In this document: piece by piece, positions 11,161-22,977 of the stretch
How positions within the stretch are numbered: the stretch's first letter is position 1
How the letters are laid out: every line of letters starts with the position of its first letter
Source: Saccoglossus kowalevskii
Lineage: Eukaryota; Hemichordata; Enteropneusta; Harrimaniidae
Length of the DNA: 37,939 nucleotides
NCBI RefSeq assembly: GCF_000003605.2
Contig: NW_003135350.1
Location: 372,831 to 410,769 of the forward strand
Direction: 5' to 3'
Translations under genes and position numbers: made by a program
The notes under the pieces: model-generated
What the model saw: only the letters and a program-made list of their open reading frames with translations
Told to the model about the DNA's origin: nothing
Databases searched by the model: none

Positions 11161-11932
11161 TGTACAAAATGAAATCTTCACTCTTTGAATTTTTTTAAAC
11201 TTTCACAAAATAAATCTGTACAAAATGAAATCTTCACTCTTTGAATTTTTTTAAACTTTCACAAAATAAACCCGTACAAAATGAAATCTTCACTNNNNNN
11301 NNNNNNNNNNNNNNNNNNNNNNNNNNNNNNNNNNNNNNNNNNNNNNNNNNNNNNNNNNNNNNNNNNNNNNNNNNAATGAAATCTTCACTCTTTTGAATTT
11401 TTTTTAAACTTTCACAAAATAAATCTGTACAAAATGAAATCTTCACTCTTTGAATTTTTTTTAAACTTTCACAAAATAAACCCGTACAAAATGAAATCTT
11501 CACTCTTTGAATTTTTTTAAACTTTCACAAAATAAACCCGTACAAAATGAAATCTTCACTTTTTGAATTTTTTTAAATTTTCACAAAATAAATCTGTACA
11601 AAATGAAATCTTCACTCTTTGAATTTTTTTAAATTTTCACAAAATAAATCTGTACAAAATGAAATCTTCACTCTTTGAATTTTTTTAAATTTTCACAAAA
11701 TAAATCTGTACAAAATGAAATCTTCACTCTTTGAATTTTTTTAAACTTTCACAAAATAAACCTGTACAAAATGAAATCTTCACTTTTTGAATTTTTTTAA
11801 ATTTTCACAAAACAAATCTGTACAAAATGAAATCTTCACTCTTTGAATTTTTTTAAACTTTCACAAAATAAACCTGTACAAAATGAAATCTTCACTCTTT
11901 GAATTTTTTTAAACTTTCACAAAATAAACCCA
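11161..11932 (+). repeat. 56-bp minisatellite interrupted by an assembly gap
   Basis: About 13 tandem units of 56-57 bp, each opening TGTACAAAATGAAATCTTCA and closing TTTCACAAAATAAACC. Units differ at a few sites (TTTAAACTTTC vs TTTAAATTTTC; CCCG, CCTG or TCTG at the joint; CACTC vs CACTT). A diverged edge unit precedes it at about 11,105-11,160. A run of 80 Ns at 11,295-11,374 lies inside, so the true copy number is unknown. The minus-strand ORF here is only the repeat read through. Confidence 0.95.
11295..11374. other. Assembly gap (80 N)
   Basis: Eighty consecutive Ns sit inside the 56-bp tandem array. The gap very probably reflects failure to assemble near-identical repeats, and its real length need not be 80 bp. 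Confidence 0.99.
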
Positions 11933-12839
11933 TGCAATTTTTCCAAAAATACTGATAAATACACCACACCAAATATGATGTGCAGTTAAATCCATAACAG
12001 GTCAGATACAAATGCCAGTGTGAACCATGTCAACATCAGATGAACACACAAAGTGAATCAAATTACTTAATTACTTGTATGGTGTAAATTAGAGCTTTTA
12101 TCTCAATATATCAGGCGTTTCCTTGGATATACCCTGGTAGTACTATTTGAATAAATACCTACTTAAATAAATCAGTGAACACTAGCTACAGCTATAAATC
12201 CAGACTAAAAAAACACCCCCACTCACCTGCAATTGCAGGGTGAATGCCCGAATGTACAGCAAAGTTCACCAATGTTTAAAAAGCTCTTACAATAATTACT
12301 ATCGCCCTATGGGAATATTTGTCAAGGTGCTTACACTTTACCACTACTCAGAATCATCATTAAGCTTTTACATTAACTTCCTCTTCTAAAGTCACCCATA
12401 TTGAGAGCTGTTACATGTATTGTTGCATCTCCCAGTGGGAGACAGAATAAAGGAATTCTATAATGAAATCCTATCAGTAACGTGTATTCCAATTTTAATA
12501 TTGTAAATAATAATAACTTTATTGTCAACCTATCTCCATTGAGATCTGGACTAACATACAATAAAGATTAAAAGATACAGAAAATATAAATATGTGAAAC
12601 TACAAACTACTAGTGTCGATGTCAGCCACAAATTCTGACTTCTGTATGAGAGTCAGAACATAAAATGTAATGTTTGTCACAGACTCTCATAAACTGTCCT
12701 TCCAGTCTCATTAACAATACGAGCCAAACATAATTCACTTTTGTATGAACTGTGCCAGATGAAACCCAGGGTTTAGAAATAGCTGTTCCATTTACTGAAA
12801 TATCCCTCTGAGGGAATACACAAATTTTCACACTTGAAC

Positions 12840-12881
12840 CATGGAGGTAATAAGAATGGATCCATTCTTATTACCTCCATG
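12840..12881. repeat. Perfect 42-bp palindrome flanked by 7-bp direct repeats
   Basis: The arms 12,840-12,860 and 12,861-12,881 are exact reverse complements, centred on GGATCC with no spacer. The outer bases read CATGGAGGTAATAAG and CTTATTACCTCCATG. CTTGAAC lies immediately outside both ends (12,833-12,839 and 12,882-12,888), as a target-site duplication would. It may be a collapsed foldback MITE; other origins are possible. Confidence 0.85.
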
Positions 12882-14141
12882 CTTGAACACTGATTGGCTG
12901 TTACTCTATTATCAACAATCCTGTCAAAAATTTCCTTTCACTTTGCTAATTAATTGCAATAATTAAAGTAGGTTTATGAGAAAATATCAAAGAACTGTCA
13001 GTTTCAACATTTATATGATGGTAACAACCGCTGCTAAGTTTGATGTTCAATAATCAAGATGAATATTGTTAAGAATTCTGACCTTGGTACAGTATATGTA
13101 TAACTCAGTAACATTACACGCTTAATTATTTATTCATCAGATTTTATTTTTTTCATACATTGTAATTTCTACTGAGTGTATTTCTGTTTAAATTAAAATC
13201 TATATATTAAAAATGACACATGATAAAAGACACAAACCAAAAGTAAGAAATATCTACCCAAAAATAGTTAAAAGATAAGTTTTATGATTTTTTTTTTTTC
13301 ATTTATAATTTTTTAATATAATCACAGTTACCCTGAACTGTCTGCTGGCGGGTACGATTCTTATTCTACTCCATCACACAATAAATGAATAAACCGACAA
13401 TGCTCTGATTATTAAAAGTTGACTGCATGCTGTTGCTATAGAAACTACCCTTGAACTCAAACTTAGCGAGTTCAATTCAAAATTTAGCATTGAGCAGAGC
13501 ATCATGGGACAAAAATTCTCATCGAGTGTAATATGAAAAAAAAAAATTGGCTCTGAATTTGACTTTTTAACTTAAATGACAATTATCTTTGGTAATAATG
13601 TCAGGATTATATCACTATTTCAGGCGTTGTCACAAAATACAATCACCTTAGCAAGTAATTCATAAATAATGAGGAAAAGATAATTTTGACATTCAGGAAT
13701 TTAGACTTTCAAAAAATATAATGACAGCATTTCTTTTTTTTTGTCGCTCTACCATGCTGGCTCAGTAAACATATTGAGATATATTAACAAATATGTTATA
13801 TAACATGAATACAAGAATGGATAACATTAGTATTAAACTTAGTAATTCAGATACCTTGTGATCATCACATAAGTCATGCAAGAGACACTTGAGATGAAAA
13901 CCTTATAATAATGGGACTAAGCCTACATTCACTACATGCTAAAATGCCACCGAGGGAGGGTAGCAGGTTTCACTCAAAACTAACTAATCAAACAACTCAT
14001 TGTCAATGACAAGTCCCAGTTGAGTTTTTAGTGACATTATTGTCAAATTTTAGAATGAAATCAGTTCAGGCATGTCTGAGATACAGGTGCAGATGAACGA
14101 ATGGACACACGGACACATGGACCAACAGAACTGAAATTATA

Positions 14142-14175
14142 AGTCCTTGTTTTGAAATATGGTCAATCGGGGACT
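14142..14175 (+). repeat. Degenerate AGTCC...GGACT hairpin (family C-type end)
   Basis: AGTCC at 14,142 faces GGACT ending at 14,175, followed by AAAAT. This resembles the intact hairpin at 21,982-22,016, which is followed by AATAAA. It is preceded by a GGACACACGGACACATGGACC microsatellite-like stretch, another feature seen beside such repeat ends. Confidence 0.4.
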
Positions 14176-14385
14176 AAAATGATACATAACTGAGCAATGC
14201 TAACAACAAGGATAAACAGAGCAACTAAAATGATCACTACCTGAGGTGTAACAATGTATAGACTGACAAATATAAACTCTCTGCTGTATGCCTGAAATGC
14301 TCATTATTTATCATTTTCTGTATCACAATGATATAAAGACTCAAATTATTAAAGTCCAAATTGTTGATGGCCTACTGGAAAATTT

Positions 14386-14512
14386 ATTTCATATACTGAT
14401 CATGATCACTTTGATTCAAATTTTGCAACAGACTCCCTAGCAGGCTGCATTTCATATCTAGATCATGATCAATTTTGATTCACACTTGACGACAGACTCC
14501 CTAGCAGGCAGC
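14386..14512 (+). repeat. Tandem duplication, about 63-bp unit x2
   Basis: Units 14,386-14,448 and 14,449-14,512 share ATTTCATAT, GATCATGATCA, TTTTGATTCA and the long block CAGACTCCCTAGCAGGC. They differ by scattered substitutions and one indel. Confidence 0.85.
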
Positions 14513-15562
14513 ATTTGCAACATCAGGAAAATTATCGCCCTTAGACTAGATACTGTATATTATGATAAAGACTATGGAGAATAAACTAGGGAGTCAGTCA
14601 AGAGTGTTGTAGGCATAAGGATCAGTCTGTGCATACAAGTTTCATGATAATATCTTGAAGTCATGGAGACAGCCAATCAGTGATGACACAGAATTCTGTA
14701 TCGACTACGGAGTTACATAGCGATTCATAAGGCCATTCTTGAGTGTACTTGGAATGTTTGGATTCCAGGCTACAGCGCCCTATGCACAGAATGAGGATCA
14801 CTTTCAATCCCATCATTCTACTGCACAAACTGCATGATGTATATGCATCGATGGTCATACGTCATTTCACAATTAAAATTAAATGGATAATAAAATGTAG
14901 ATGTGCAAAGTGTTGAATTATGGGTAGAACTGTGCCTCCAAGAACTGCCAAGCTTTACACACTGTTTTACATTACGGGGTACATCAAGTTTTGTCACAAA
15001 CCAGATGGTTTTTTTTTTTAAGTTGGACAAATGACAATGTTGATATTTTATAAATTATCATTCACTAAATATAATCACCATGGCAACCAAAATGGTGGAA
15101 ATTTAGAAGAATTCTAACACTTTCGAGGCAGCACCTCCTATACATATACCTTAGTGTTGACCGTCGATTCATGACCACCTTTGACATTTATTCTTCTCCA
15201 ACACTACTCACACCTTGGAGTTAAATTAAACTACATGCATAGAAAACAGACAGTATACATATTAGAAGCAATACAAGCTAATAAACACAGATAAAAAGCA
15301 GCCAAAAAATAGCAACGCTAAACATTTCTTTGTATCATCTCCTGAGGGCACTAATCAAGAGAAAAAAAAAAAAATTCCACAGGGTGTTTTTAAATACCGG
15401 TATACACATTATAGACAATACAGAAGCCTTGTGTCTGTGTTGAACGTAACTATGCACAAAAAGGAGTCACAATAATATTTTGATATTATTGAGTACTTAT
15501 CTCCTGAGAAAGGTAGTTTAACCATAAATGAGACATGTTCTATCCAGTGAGTGCCTTTTTGA

Positions 15563-15614
15563 GACGTACTAATTACACTTGAAATGTAGACGTACTAATT
15601 ACACTTGAAATGTA
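15563..15614 (+). repeat. 26-bp tandem duplication
   Basis: A 26-bp unit beginning GACGTACTAATTACACTTGA occurs twice head to tail with no visible difference. Confidence 0.9.
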
Positions 15615-15745
15615 CATGTACTTGAATGTGTACTAGCGTCACGATGAATAATTATGCCCACATCTCACATTGCATGTAAACACTCAACAGGAAGCTGTGA
15701 CATTGAACTGTCCACAATAACAGTTGTAATTCCACCTGATTTGTG

Positions 15746-15953
15746 TGTAAAAGAATTAATTATTCACTAGGTTTTAATTTTGCTTATTTCGCTGACTGGA
15801 AAATACGCTAAATTAAAACCCAGTGAATATGTAAAATTTAGCATAGAACACATTATCTTAATGATAAAACCGTGAATTTAAACCCCACTGAATATGCCTG
15901 AAATGGTAAATCAGCGAAATTTAAACACAGTGAAAATCAGTAATTTTACAGTA
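15746..15953 (+). mobile_element. MITE-1 copy 2
   Basis: Aligns end to end with 2,651-2,862 in the same orientation, including TTCACTAGGTTTTAATTTTG, the central AAAATTTAGCATAGAACACA block and the right terminus TTTTACAGTA. The left terminus is mutated to GTGTAAAAG, so the TA there is less clear. Confidence 0.78.
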
Positions 15954-16554
15954 CTCTCATTCAAACTGTTGAGTCCATCATAAGAGTTGTATTTCCACTG
16001 TCTTAGGGTATTCAAACATAAAAATGGTCTTCAATTGCTCTTTAATGTGTACTAGCACTTTACTATTATCACAATATGCTAATATTAGTTAGAATGTAAA
16101 ATAGCTACTTTACATGCACAAGTTTGGACCAAAATCAGATTAATTTATTCATTTTGCTTTGTGTATTGAATGGACAAACAACATTTTTGCTGCTAAAGAA
16201 TTTCAGTCAGCCTAAAGTTTTAGCGATAAACAATATATCACACTCACTTAGTGGACTTTGGGAAAAAAAGCACCAAATTGCTAGTTTCACTTAGGGTAAT
16301 TTAGAAAACATCTACACACTTTATTTTTGCTTTGACCCAAACGAAAATGTTGATTTTGTATTAAAGTCACAATCAACAATTTTTATACCATATCGCAATG
16401 TGAAGAGCGTGATAACGATAAAACCACAAGTACATGAAGAACAGTTAATAAATGTAATATTAGGGCCTTATACTCATGTAAAAAACAGGTGCTGAAGAGC
16501 TTAGAGCGATTGGTAATAATATCTGTACCGATGTGACCTCTAAGATGATATGAC

Positions 16555-16596
16555 GTTCCACTGACACAGAGTTGCGTTCCACTGACACAGAGTTGC
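16555..16596 (+). repeat. 21-bp tandem duplication
   Basis: A 21-bp unit beginning GTTCCACTGACACAGAGTTG occurs twice without change at 16,555-16,575 and 16,576-16,596. Confidence 0.9.
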
Positions 16597-19121
16597 GGTG
16601 ACAGAACCAGTTGCGCTAAATCACTGGCGCATCATTGACAGAACAAAAAAATCACACATGGATATCTTGAATACTATCTTACTAAAATTATGGAGTTCAT
16701 AATTTGTTGAAATGAAATTCACAACAAAATAAGAGTGAATTCGAAGAAAATCAGGGGTTACAACATTTTTGTTTGCGCCTTAAGTCACTCATACAAATCA
16801 CTTAATATTTAATTTTTCTTGAAGATGAGCTTCCTCGTCAGTCAACAAGCTGACTGAACTTGATTTTGCGGGGATTCCATTTTGACTCGGACTAAATCAG
16901 TTCTGTACGAAGGCACACACACTCACAGTCAACAACATGTTTGAAAGAGACAAAAAAAAAAAGAAAAAAATGTTGCAATTTGATGAATTTTTCCCGAGCA
17001 CTCACTAGCTATTGATATACAGTCATAAGACATCAGCAATGATATAAATATAGGTCGTGCTGTCCTAGTTTAGTAAGTCCTCATAAAATAATAAGGGTTA
17101 GTAGGTCTATTAAACATGAACCATTAGTGATTTGACCGGTGACGAATATTATCATTACTACCAAACTTAACAGTTTGTATTTCAAGATTACATGTCAAAT
17201 TATATAGATATAATGAGATTATCGTAATTATGCTGAAGGCAGTACAGAGATTATGTCAACTGAAAACCTTTTCCCAGCTTCGACATGTAGTAATAATTTA
17301 TAGCCCAAAATAGCAATCAAAAGCAATTTGTGTTATGTGATCATTTGCATTCCCTTTCGGAATTCTAGTCTATAGCAATAAAGAGCAAATAAAAATCAGG
17401 GATACCAAAACTTGTTTCTACGGAAACAATAATTTGCAGTTTATGGATTGGAAAATGGAAAAAAAATTATCCAATGAGGTTCATTATTCAACAGCCAATC
17501 ATGCAGAATAATTCAGTAAAGTATCAAGAAATGTGTGTCTCAAAAGTTTGTTACAGATTTATAGCCATTGTCAGTGATTTAATGTGACATTCACAGTGTG
17601 TGATGAAGAGAGGAATTAGGAGATGTATATAAAGTATTCACTGATTGATGAAGACATGTGGAATATGTTGTCATAACAACATGTGCATATTAGGACTCAA
17701 AATTATTAACTGTTGTTTTGTTCTCCTGAATAACCATATTTAGCATAAACAACTACATGTAAAAACTTGCTAATTTGAAAATAAATCACAAATACAAAAA
17801 CAAACTGTTTTTCGTTTAATAAGATTACCTATATTTTTGTAGAAAAATGAACATTTCCAAATAGTTTTTTTGTAACTTTTAGTAAAAACAAAAAAAATGA
17901 CACCATATTGAAACTACATAACGAGTAATCTCAATCAAATCTTGCTTTTTGTGAGAGTTAATTCAGTGTGTTTGTGATTGCACTGTGAGGGCGCTACAAA
18001 ATATGATAACACATGAAACTCAATATGCAAAATCATTATACAAATTAGTTTAAATAAAAGTGACCTGTGGATCCTGAAAAATAGACATGTCTACAGACTA
18101 CAGATAAAATGGCTGTCAATTCGACAAATCACAAAATAACACATCCAACGGTATTACAGTATTATAACTGTACTATACATGAGTATAGTATGAAAACTTT
18201 CAACTGTATTAGGCAAAATATAGTGAGTATCGGTAATCAATACAAACATTAACAACAAAATATCCACCAGGCGGCCATTTTAGTCTGAATCTCAAAAAAA
18301 AAACATGAGATGCACTGTAAACCAATATGCATAATCAAGATACAAAGTTTGAATAGAATTGCCCTGTTCATCAATAAGAAACAGTTCAAGACATGTTTAA
18401 ACATAAGAATTTAGCAAATTTGACGACTAAAATAGCCACCAGTTAGCTACATGTAAGCGTTTCCCACGAAGATCTAGATGTACTTTCACAATAACCACTG
18501 CCCCTTCAGTTATTGTGCCACATGTGCAAATTTTATACGTATAGACTACGCACTATAACAAGAGGTACATGTATACGTTATGCCAGTCTCATGAGGACTA
18601 GTGCAGTGCAACAATCGATGTACGCTAAGTTCAGTTACAGGTTAACTGACATGACTCATCTACACGTTATTCTCACTAAAGGTTTTTTAGAATGGTAATA
18701 TTGAGTATATTGAAATGAGTAAATGTGATTATTACGATTTCAATTATTTATAACAGTACAGGAGTAAAAGAAGCTTTAGCTTTCAGTAACCATGTGAATT
18801 CACACAGATCAAATCACAGATATTACAGAGGAATAGCAACCATTCTAAAGCCTGAAGGAAAAAATAATCTTTTGTATGTTTTTCAACAAGAGATTTCAGC
18901 AATTTCACATGGTCAGAGATTGAAAACAATCAGTTTTGTCTACTTTGAACATTTCCAGATAAATTTATTGATGACCCCACCCATTTTTTCTTTCAAAACA
19001 AAAACACGACACTAGAATCCAGAACCTGCAGACTATGGTAAACAAACAACTTACAAATAATAGCAATGTATTTCAATTTATTAGAAACACATTTCATTCT
19101 ATCCAGAATGATCAATTCTTA

Positions 19122-19135
19122 GTTTCCATGGAAAC
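19122..19135. promoter_or_regulatory. Perfect palindromic X-box-like site
   Basis: GTTTCCATGGAAAC is a perfect 14-bp dyad close to the RFX-binding consensus. No adjacent gene is identified. Confidence 0.3.
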
Positions 19136-20005
19136 AAGCAGATTGAAACCAGGAGAAAGACAACTACAAATACATATATCTGCAGGTGCAAGGCACAACA
19201 TATTTCTCTTTTTACATCCTGACTACATGCTGAACCGTTAAGGTAAATTCACAGACAATACCAGCATATTGGCAGCTGGACATACGGAAATGAACACAAA
19301 AGATCAAATTCTTTGAGTGTTTCCTTCTGTCTGTTGGAATTTACATGTGTACACAAACAGACATGCCCAGGTGGTGAGATACAACAACTACTTCAAGCTA
19401 CCTTGACTTTTCGTAAATAGTTAGAAAATATGCGGCAGTGCTGTGCTTTGAAATTTTCTAGGTTGTTAACCTCAGAAGCCAGAATCAAAGGAATGCATGG
19501 GTTACAGTCCAGCCTTGCATCATGGGTAAAAATAATGGGCCGGGAAATACTGCTGTCAGATTTACTTTGGTTTTCCCTTCGCACCTGATTCCCAGGGTTC
19601 TCATTATTAATCTTTCCAACATTTTTGCACATTATTTATGTATTTTCTATAATATACATGTATTTGTTAATTTTCTACTTAAATGGACAAAATTTTCAAT
19701 TAAAATTGAAAAGTATGCTGATTTATTTTGTATAAGATAAAGAAAGTTGACTCAATCATTAAAAGAGTGAAAATACAGAATTTCTCATGTAAGACAGAAC
19801 ACAATAATTTTTCTCGCTAAAATAGTGGTCCAATATTTAGCACATAGTCTGGAATTTTTTGTATTTATGGACCTGAGTTATCTAGATTCCCATCTGGGAA
19901 ATATCCTGAAGGTTATGACTTATGTAAGGTAATGATAGTTTACTTTGGTAGTCAAAGGATTGTCAATATTACAAATACTTCTACATCTCACATTGTTACT
20001 GCAGT

Positions 20006-20104
20006 CAAATTAGACTTTAGCATGTATGCAAATTAGACTTTAGCATGTATGCAAATTAGACTTTAGCATGTATGCAAATTAGACTTTAGCATGTATGCAA
20101 ATTA
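20006..20104 (+). repeat. 23-bp minisatellite x4.3
   Basis: Four perfect head-to-tail copies of a 23-bp unit beginning CAAATTAGACTTTAGCATGT, then a partial fifth (CAAATTA). The lack of mutation between units suggests recent expansion. Confidence 0.95.
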
Positions 20105-21395
20105 ATAAATGCAATTTCTCTAGCAGAATTTGAAAACTTTCAAGAGAGTCGTGTCTGTTCCAAACCATGTCAATACTTTTCATTAAACACATATACCGTA
20201 TTTACACTTCCCTACTGCTGAGGACTATAAAGTCAAGGTGAATCAAATGCCCTGTTAATTTGCTACGCTTTTTACAACTTGTTCAAATGTTGACTATTAA
20301 CAGGATTTTTAAGACGTGATTACTCAATTTACCCATTTACGCAATGAAGTGATACAGATACACTTTACTGTTTTAAATAAATCAGGATGCATATTAAGAA
20401 GGGTGACGTAAACAGACTCATTGACATTTTGTGAGTCCCAATAAGAAGACATTTAACAGCACTCTAGTCAAGGTAAAAGAATTTCTTATCAGACCAAACA
20501 CATGCATTTAATGCTTTTAAGCGGTTGTATTGCTTCAGTCACGTCACATTTTAAAATTTAAATATACAAATAAATAAAATAAATAGAAACTTCATTTCTG
20601 TGGCCATGCATGGTTAACCAGTCTTCTTTAAAGTTTGAGGTTTTTGAGTCCTATATTTATAATGAGAAGGAATTTCAACAGATCAATGTGTGTAGAAAAA
20701 AAATTACAAAGTGGTATTCAGATTTCCATTTCAAACTCCTCCTCCTTAGTTCACATGTTGGAAAGGCAACCGTACACAAAAAGTAAAATCATTTATTTAA
20801 GTACAGGGTTTGGAATTCAATATTTAAACCAGGTGCAAAAAAAAAAAAAAAAACTAAAAAAAAAACTGATTAATTTTTTTGGTTTAGAATGACATTTTGC
20901 TCAAATCATTAGTTGCTTTGTTGAAAGAAACAAAAATATATAGAAACAAAGTCAATACCGGCAACAGTTTTTTCATGGCATGATTTCCCATCTCTTATAA
21001 TTCTTCATTTTTTTAAACCTCTGAGGGCCACAATTTTTCCTAGCAAAATTTGTATGCATCATTTTGTCTGTTTCTATGTATCTTGTGTTCAATTTTTTTT
21101 TTCTGATCAATTGGACATAATATTCTATTGGCTGCAGGATCTTGATCAAAATTTAAAAAATAAAAAATGAAAAAATGTGGGTTTTATGAAAGGTTTTGGT
21201 AAAAGGTGACGAAAGTACTAAAAAATCATTTCTAATGCCATTTAGTAATTTAGAAGTAGTAAAAACTAAATCGTGGGAGAATAACAAGTTATATTGTGCT
21301 TATCAGTGTATTTCACAGATTCTCAAAAAAACAAAACAGAAATTAGGTCATGCTTGGCTTTCTAGAATGATACAACTCTGTTTTTGCACGATTCC
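20105..21395. other. Non-coding AT-rich stretch
   Basis: No gene is seen. It contains A-tracts near 20,837-20,867 and several poly-T runs. ORFs here begin at non-ATG codons and end in homopolymer-derived lysine runs. Confidence 0.55.
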
Positions 21396-21399
21396 ATTC

Positions 21400-21592
21400 T
21401 CTTTTTACAGCCCTGTGGCAACTACCGAGTGCTACCGATGCATCTTGTCACATTTCGCTATCACAAACACTCCACAGAGGCAAGACCTGTTGACATTGCA
21501 CTTGACATCAATGCAGGCCAATGACTGAATAACCCCCGAGTCACCCACAGTTTTATCACTACCTGGTTCACGTCGGTTAAGCTCACTTTTTT
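21400..21592 (+). other. Isolated less AT-rich island; possible exon, SINE or pol III RNA relic
   Basis: About 190 bp stand out in base composition. A pyrimidine-rich tract and AG (CTCTTTTTACAG, about 21,400-21,411) precede it, as a splice acceptor would. A frame from 21,412 reads PCGNYRVLPMHL, then a segment ending RPVDIALDINAGQ and a TGA at about 21,523. A second plus-strand frame and one long minus-strand frame are also open, so no frame is privileged. The right end is a run of nine or more Ts (21,588-21,597), which could equally be a pol III terminator or a reversed A-tail. I do not recognise the family. Confidence 0.3.
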
Positions 21593-21843
21593 TTTTATCA
21601 GTATAATATATTTATTAAATCTTAAAAACTGCACGATAAATGAAATTAAAAAAATAAAAAGAATTCAGATTTTTTCATTGTTATAAGCAGCCAATGACTC
21701 CTTTGACCAACACATTTTCACAATAATCCCAGATATATTTTATATGAGCTATATATAATACCTATCTGAAAAAAAAGTTGTTTGCATCAAGGTCCCATAA
21801 TGTCTAATGTATATACAAAACAAAATCCATCTGTAAACAGGCG

Positions 21844-22016
21844 AGAAATGCTTGATTATGATGATTTTTTAGCACAAAAATGGTCGCTATTCAGCCATCT
21901 TGAATCAGATCGTAAAACAAATTGACGTGTATATGTATAATATCATACACGGAAGCACGTACGCACAAGGGTCAAAACATAAGTCCCCGTTTTCGGGCTG
22001 TGTTCGAACGGGGACT
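21844..22016 (+). repeat. Family C repeat with intact terminal hairpin
   Basis: The left part (21,844-21,917) matches the two fragments at 8,281-8,567. The right end carries a perfect 10-bp stem, AGTCCCCGTT (21,982-21,991) and AACGGGGACT (22,007-22,016), with a 15-nt loop. Related but mutated hairpins lie at 14,142-14,175 and perhaps 29,362-29,393. Structure and dispersion suggest a non-autonomous mobile repeat. Confidence 0.65.
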
Positions 22017-22796
22017 AATAAATGTAAATACACACACACTATTAATAAAATAATATATTACCAGTTTTTTTCTTCTAGGACTTTCAAACAGCTAATTGCA
22101 GGGAATATTTTTGCAATATTTCAGGAAATTCTCGATTTTAATGAATATGATATTGAAAAGAAAGGGATCAGATAAAGTATGTAACATGTGTTCAATTTCA
22201 TTTCATTAATGTTTGCAAAATATTGTTGTGGAATTTCTGAATAAAATAGATTAACCTACCAGTATTGTGACCTGTTGGGTTAAACAGTTGTTTCAGACTC
22301 GCATACTGATCCATTGACTCTCTCTCCAGTTTTATCCAGATTTAGTGTTAAACAGCGTTATTTTTAACAGTTCCTAAATATTTTATTGAGACTACCCTTT
22401 GTTGATAAATGCGTGTACATGTATAACCCATCTCCATGATTTGAAATTGCTGAGCAAACCAAGTCAGAAATTAGTGGTTGATCCAGATATCATATGTGCA
22501 GTAAATTCTGACATCTCTGTGTTGCTGCTTGTGTATTTTTAATTTTCTCGCTAATGCAGCTCCGCCCTTTCACAAACACAGTTATTTGTAAATACTAAGA
22601 AATGTTATTTCCTGTGACTGAAAACAAATTCTTTTGTTTATATTAGAATAGCAGAAATAGAATCAGACAAAGTACTAAATGTATGAATAAACATTATATA
22701 TCAACAGAATGTGCTTCTGTGTGATAGTTTAATAACAAATAAATATGTAAATTATTAATTAGTAAGCACTGAACACCTATAAAACAAATAATCAAC

Positions 22797-22975
22797 TACT
22801 GTATAATACTTTATTTTCGCTTGGAATAAATTTTTGCTATTTTTGCTAAATAAAATCCAGCAAATATACCTTTTGTTCTATATTTTACATTCAACTTGTC
22901 AAACATCAGTGAAAATATATTCCATACAAAACACCCAAAAAGTCTTTTTAGTGAAACTTAATTCAAGCTAAAAAC
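22797..22975 (+). mobile_element. MITE-2 copy, right end eroded
   Basis: Starts TACTGTATAATACTTTATTT like the copy at 27,221 and follows it through TTTTGCTATTTTTGCT, the ATATTTTACATT block and ATTCCATACAAAACACCC. The terminal arm after about 22,975 has decayed and no closing ACAGTA is seen. Confidence 0.75.
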
Positions 22976-22977
22976 AA

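Larger units (their letters stand above)
11933..15745. other. Non-coding AT-rich stretch with small duplications
   Basis: No gene is recognised. It holds a perfect palindrome at 12,840-12,881, X-box-like sites at 13,432-13,445 and 15,076-15,087, a weak hairpin at 14,142-14,175, and tandem duplications at 14,386-14,512 and 15,563-15,614. ORFs of 60-70 codons on the minus strand (for example near 14,661-15,030) show no family signature. Confidence 0.55.
15954..20005. other. Non-coding AT-rich stretch
   Basis: No gene is recognised. It includes a 21-bp duplication at 16,555-16,596 and X-box-like palindromes at 17,414-17,427 and 19,122-19,135. Near 18,110-18,440 there are repeated phrases of the kind 'ggccattttagtctgaatc' that suggest an old mobile repeat. 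ORFs at 18,513-19,241 start at non-ATG codons or show no known motif. Confidence 0.5.

Noticed and set aside
11234-11503. Minus-strand ORF of 89 codons
   Set aside because: It is the 56-bp tandem array read through plus 80 Ns; the repeated peptide is a by-product.
18513-19241. Three successive plus-strand ORFs of 61-96 codons
   Set aside because: At least one begins at GTG, none has a recognisable motif or splice signals, and the DNA is plain AT-rich.
21196-21528. 110-codon plus-strand ORF
   Set aside because: It starts at TTG and its first half is random-looking AT-rich sequence; only the 3' island is of interest and is reported separately.
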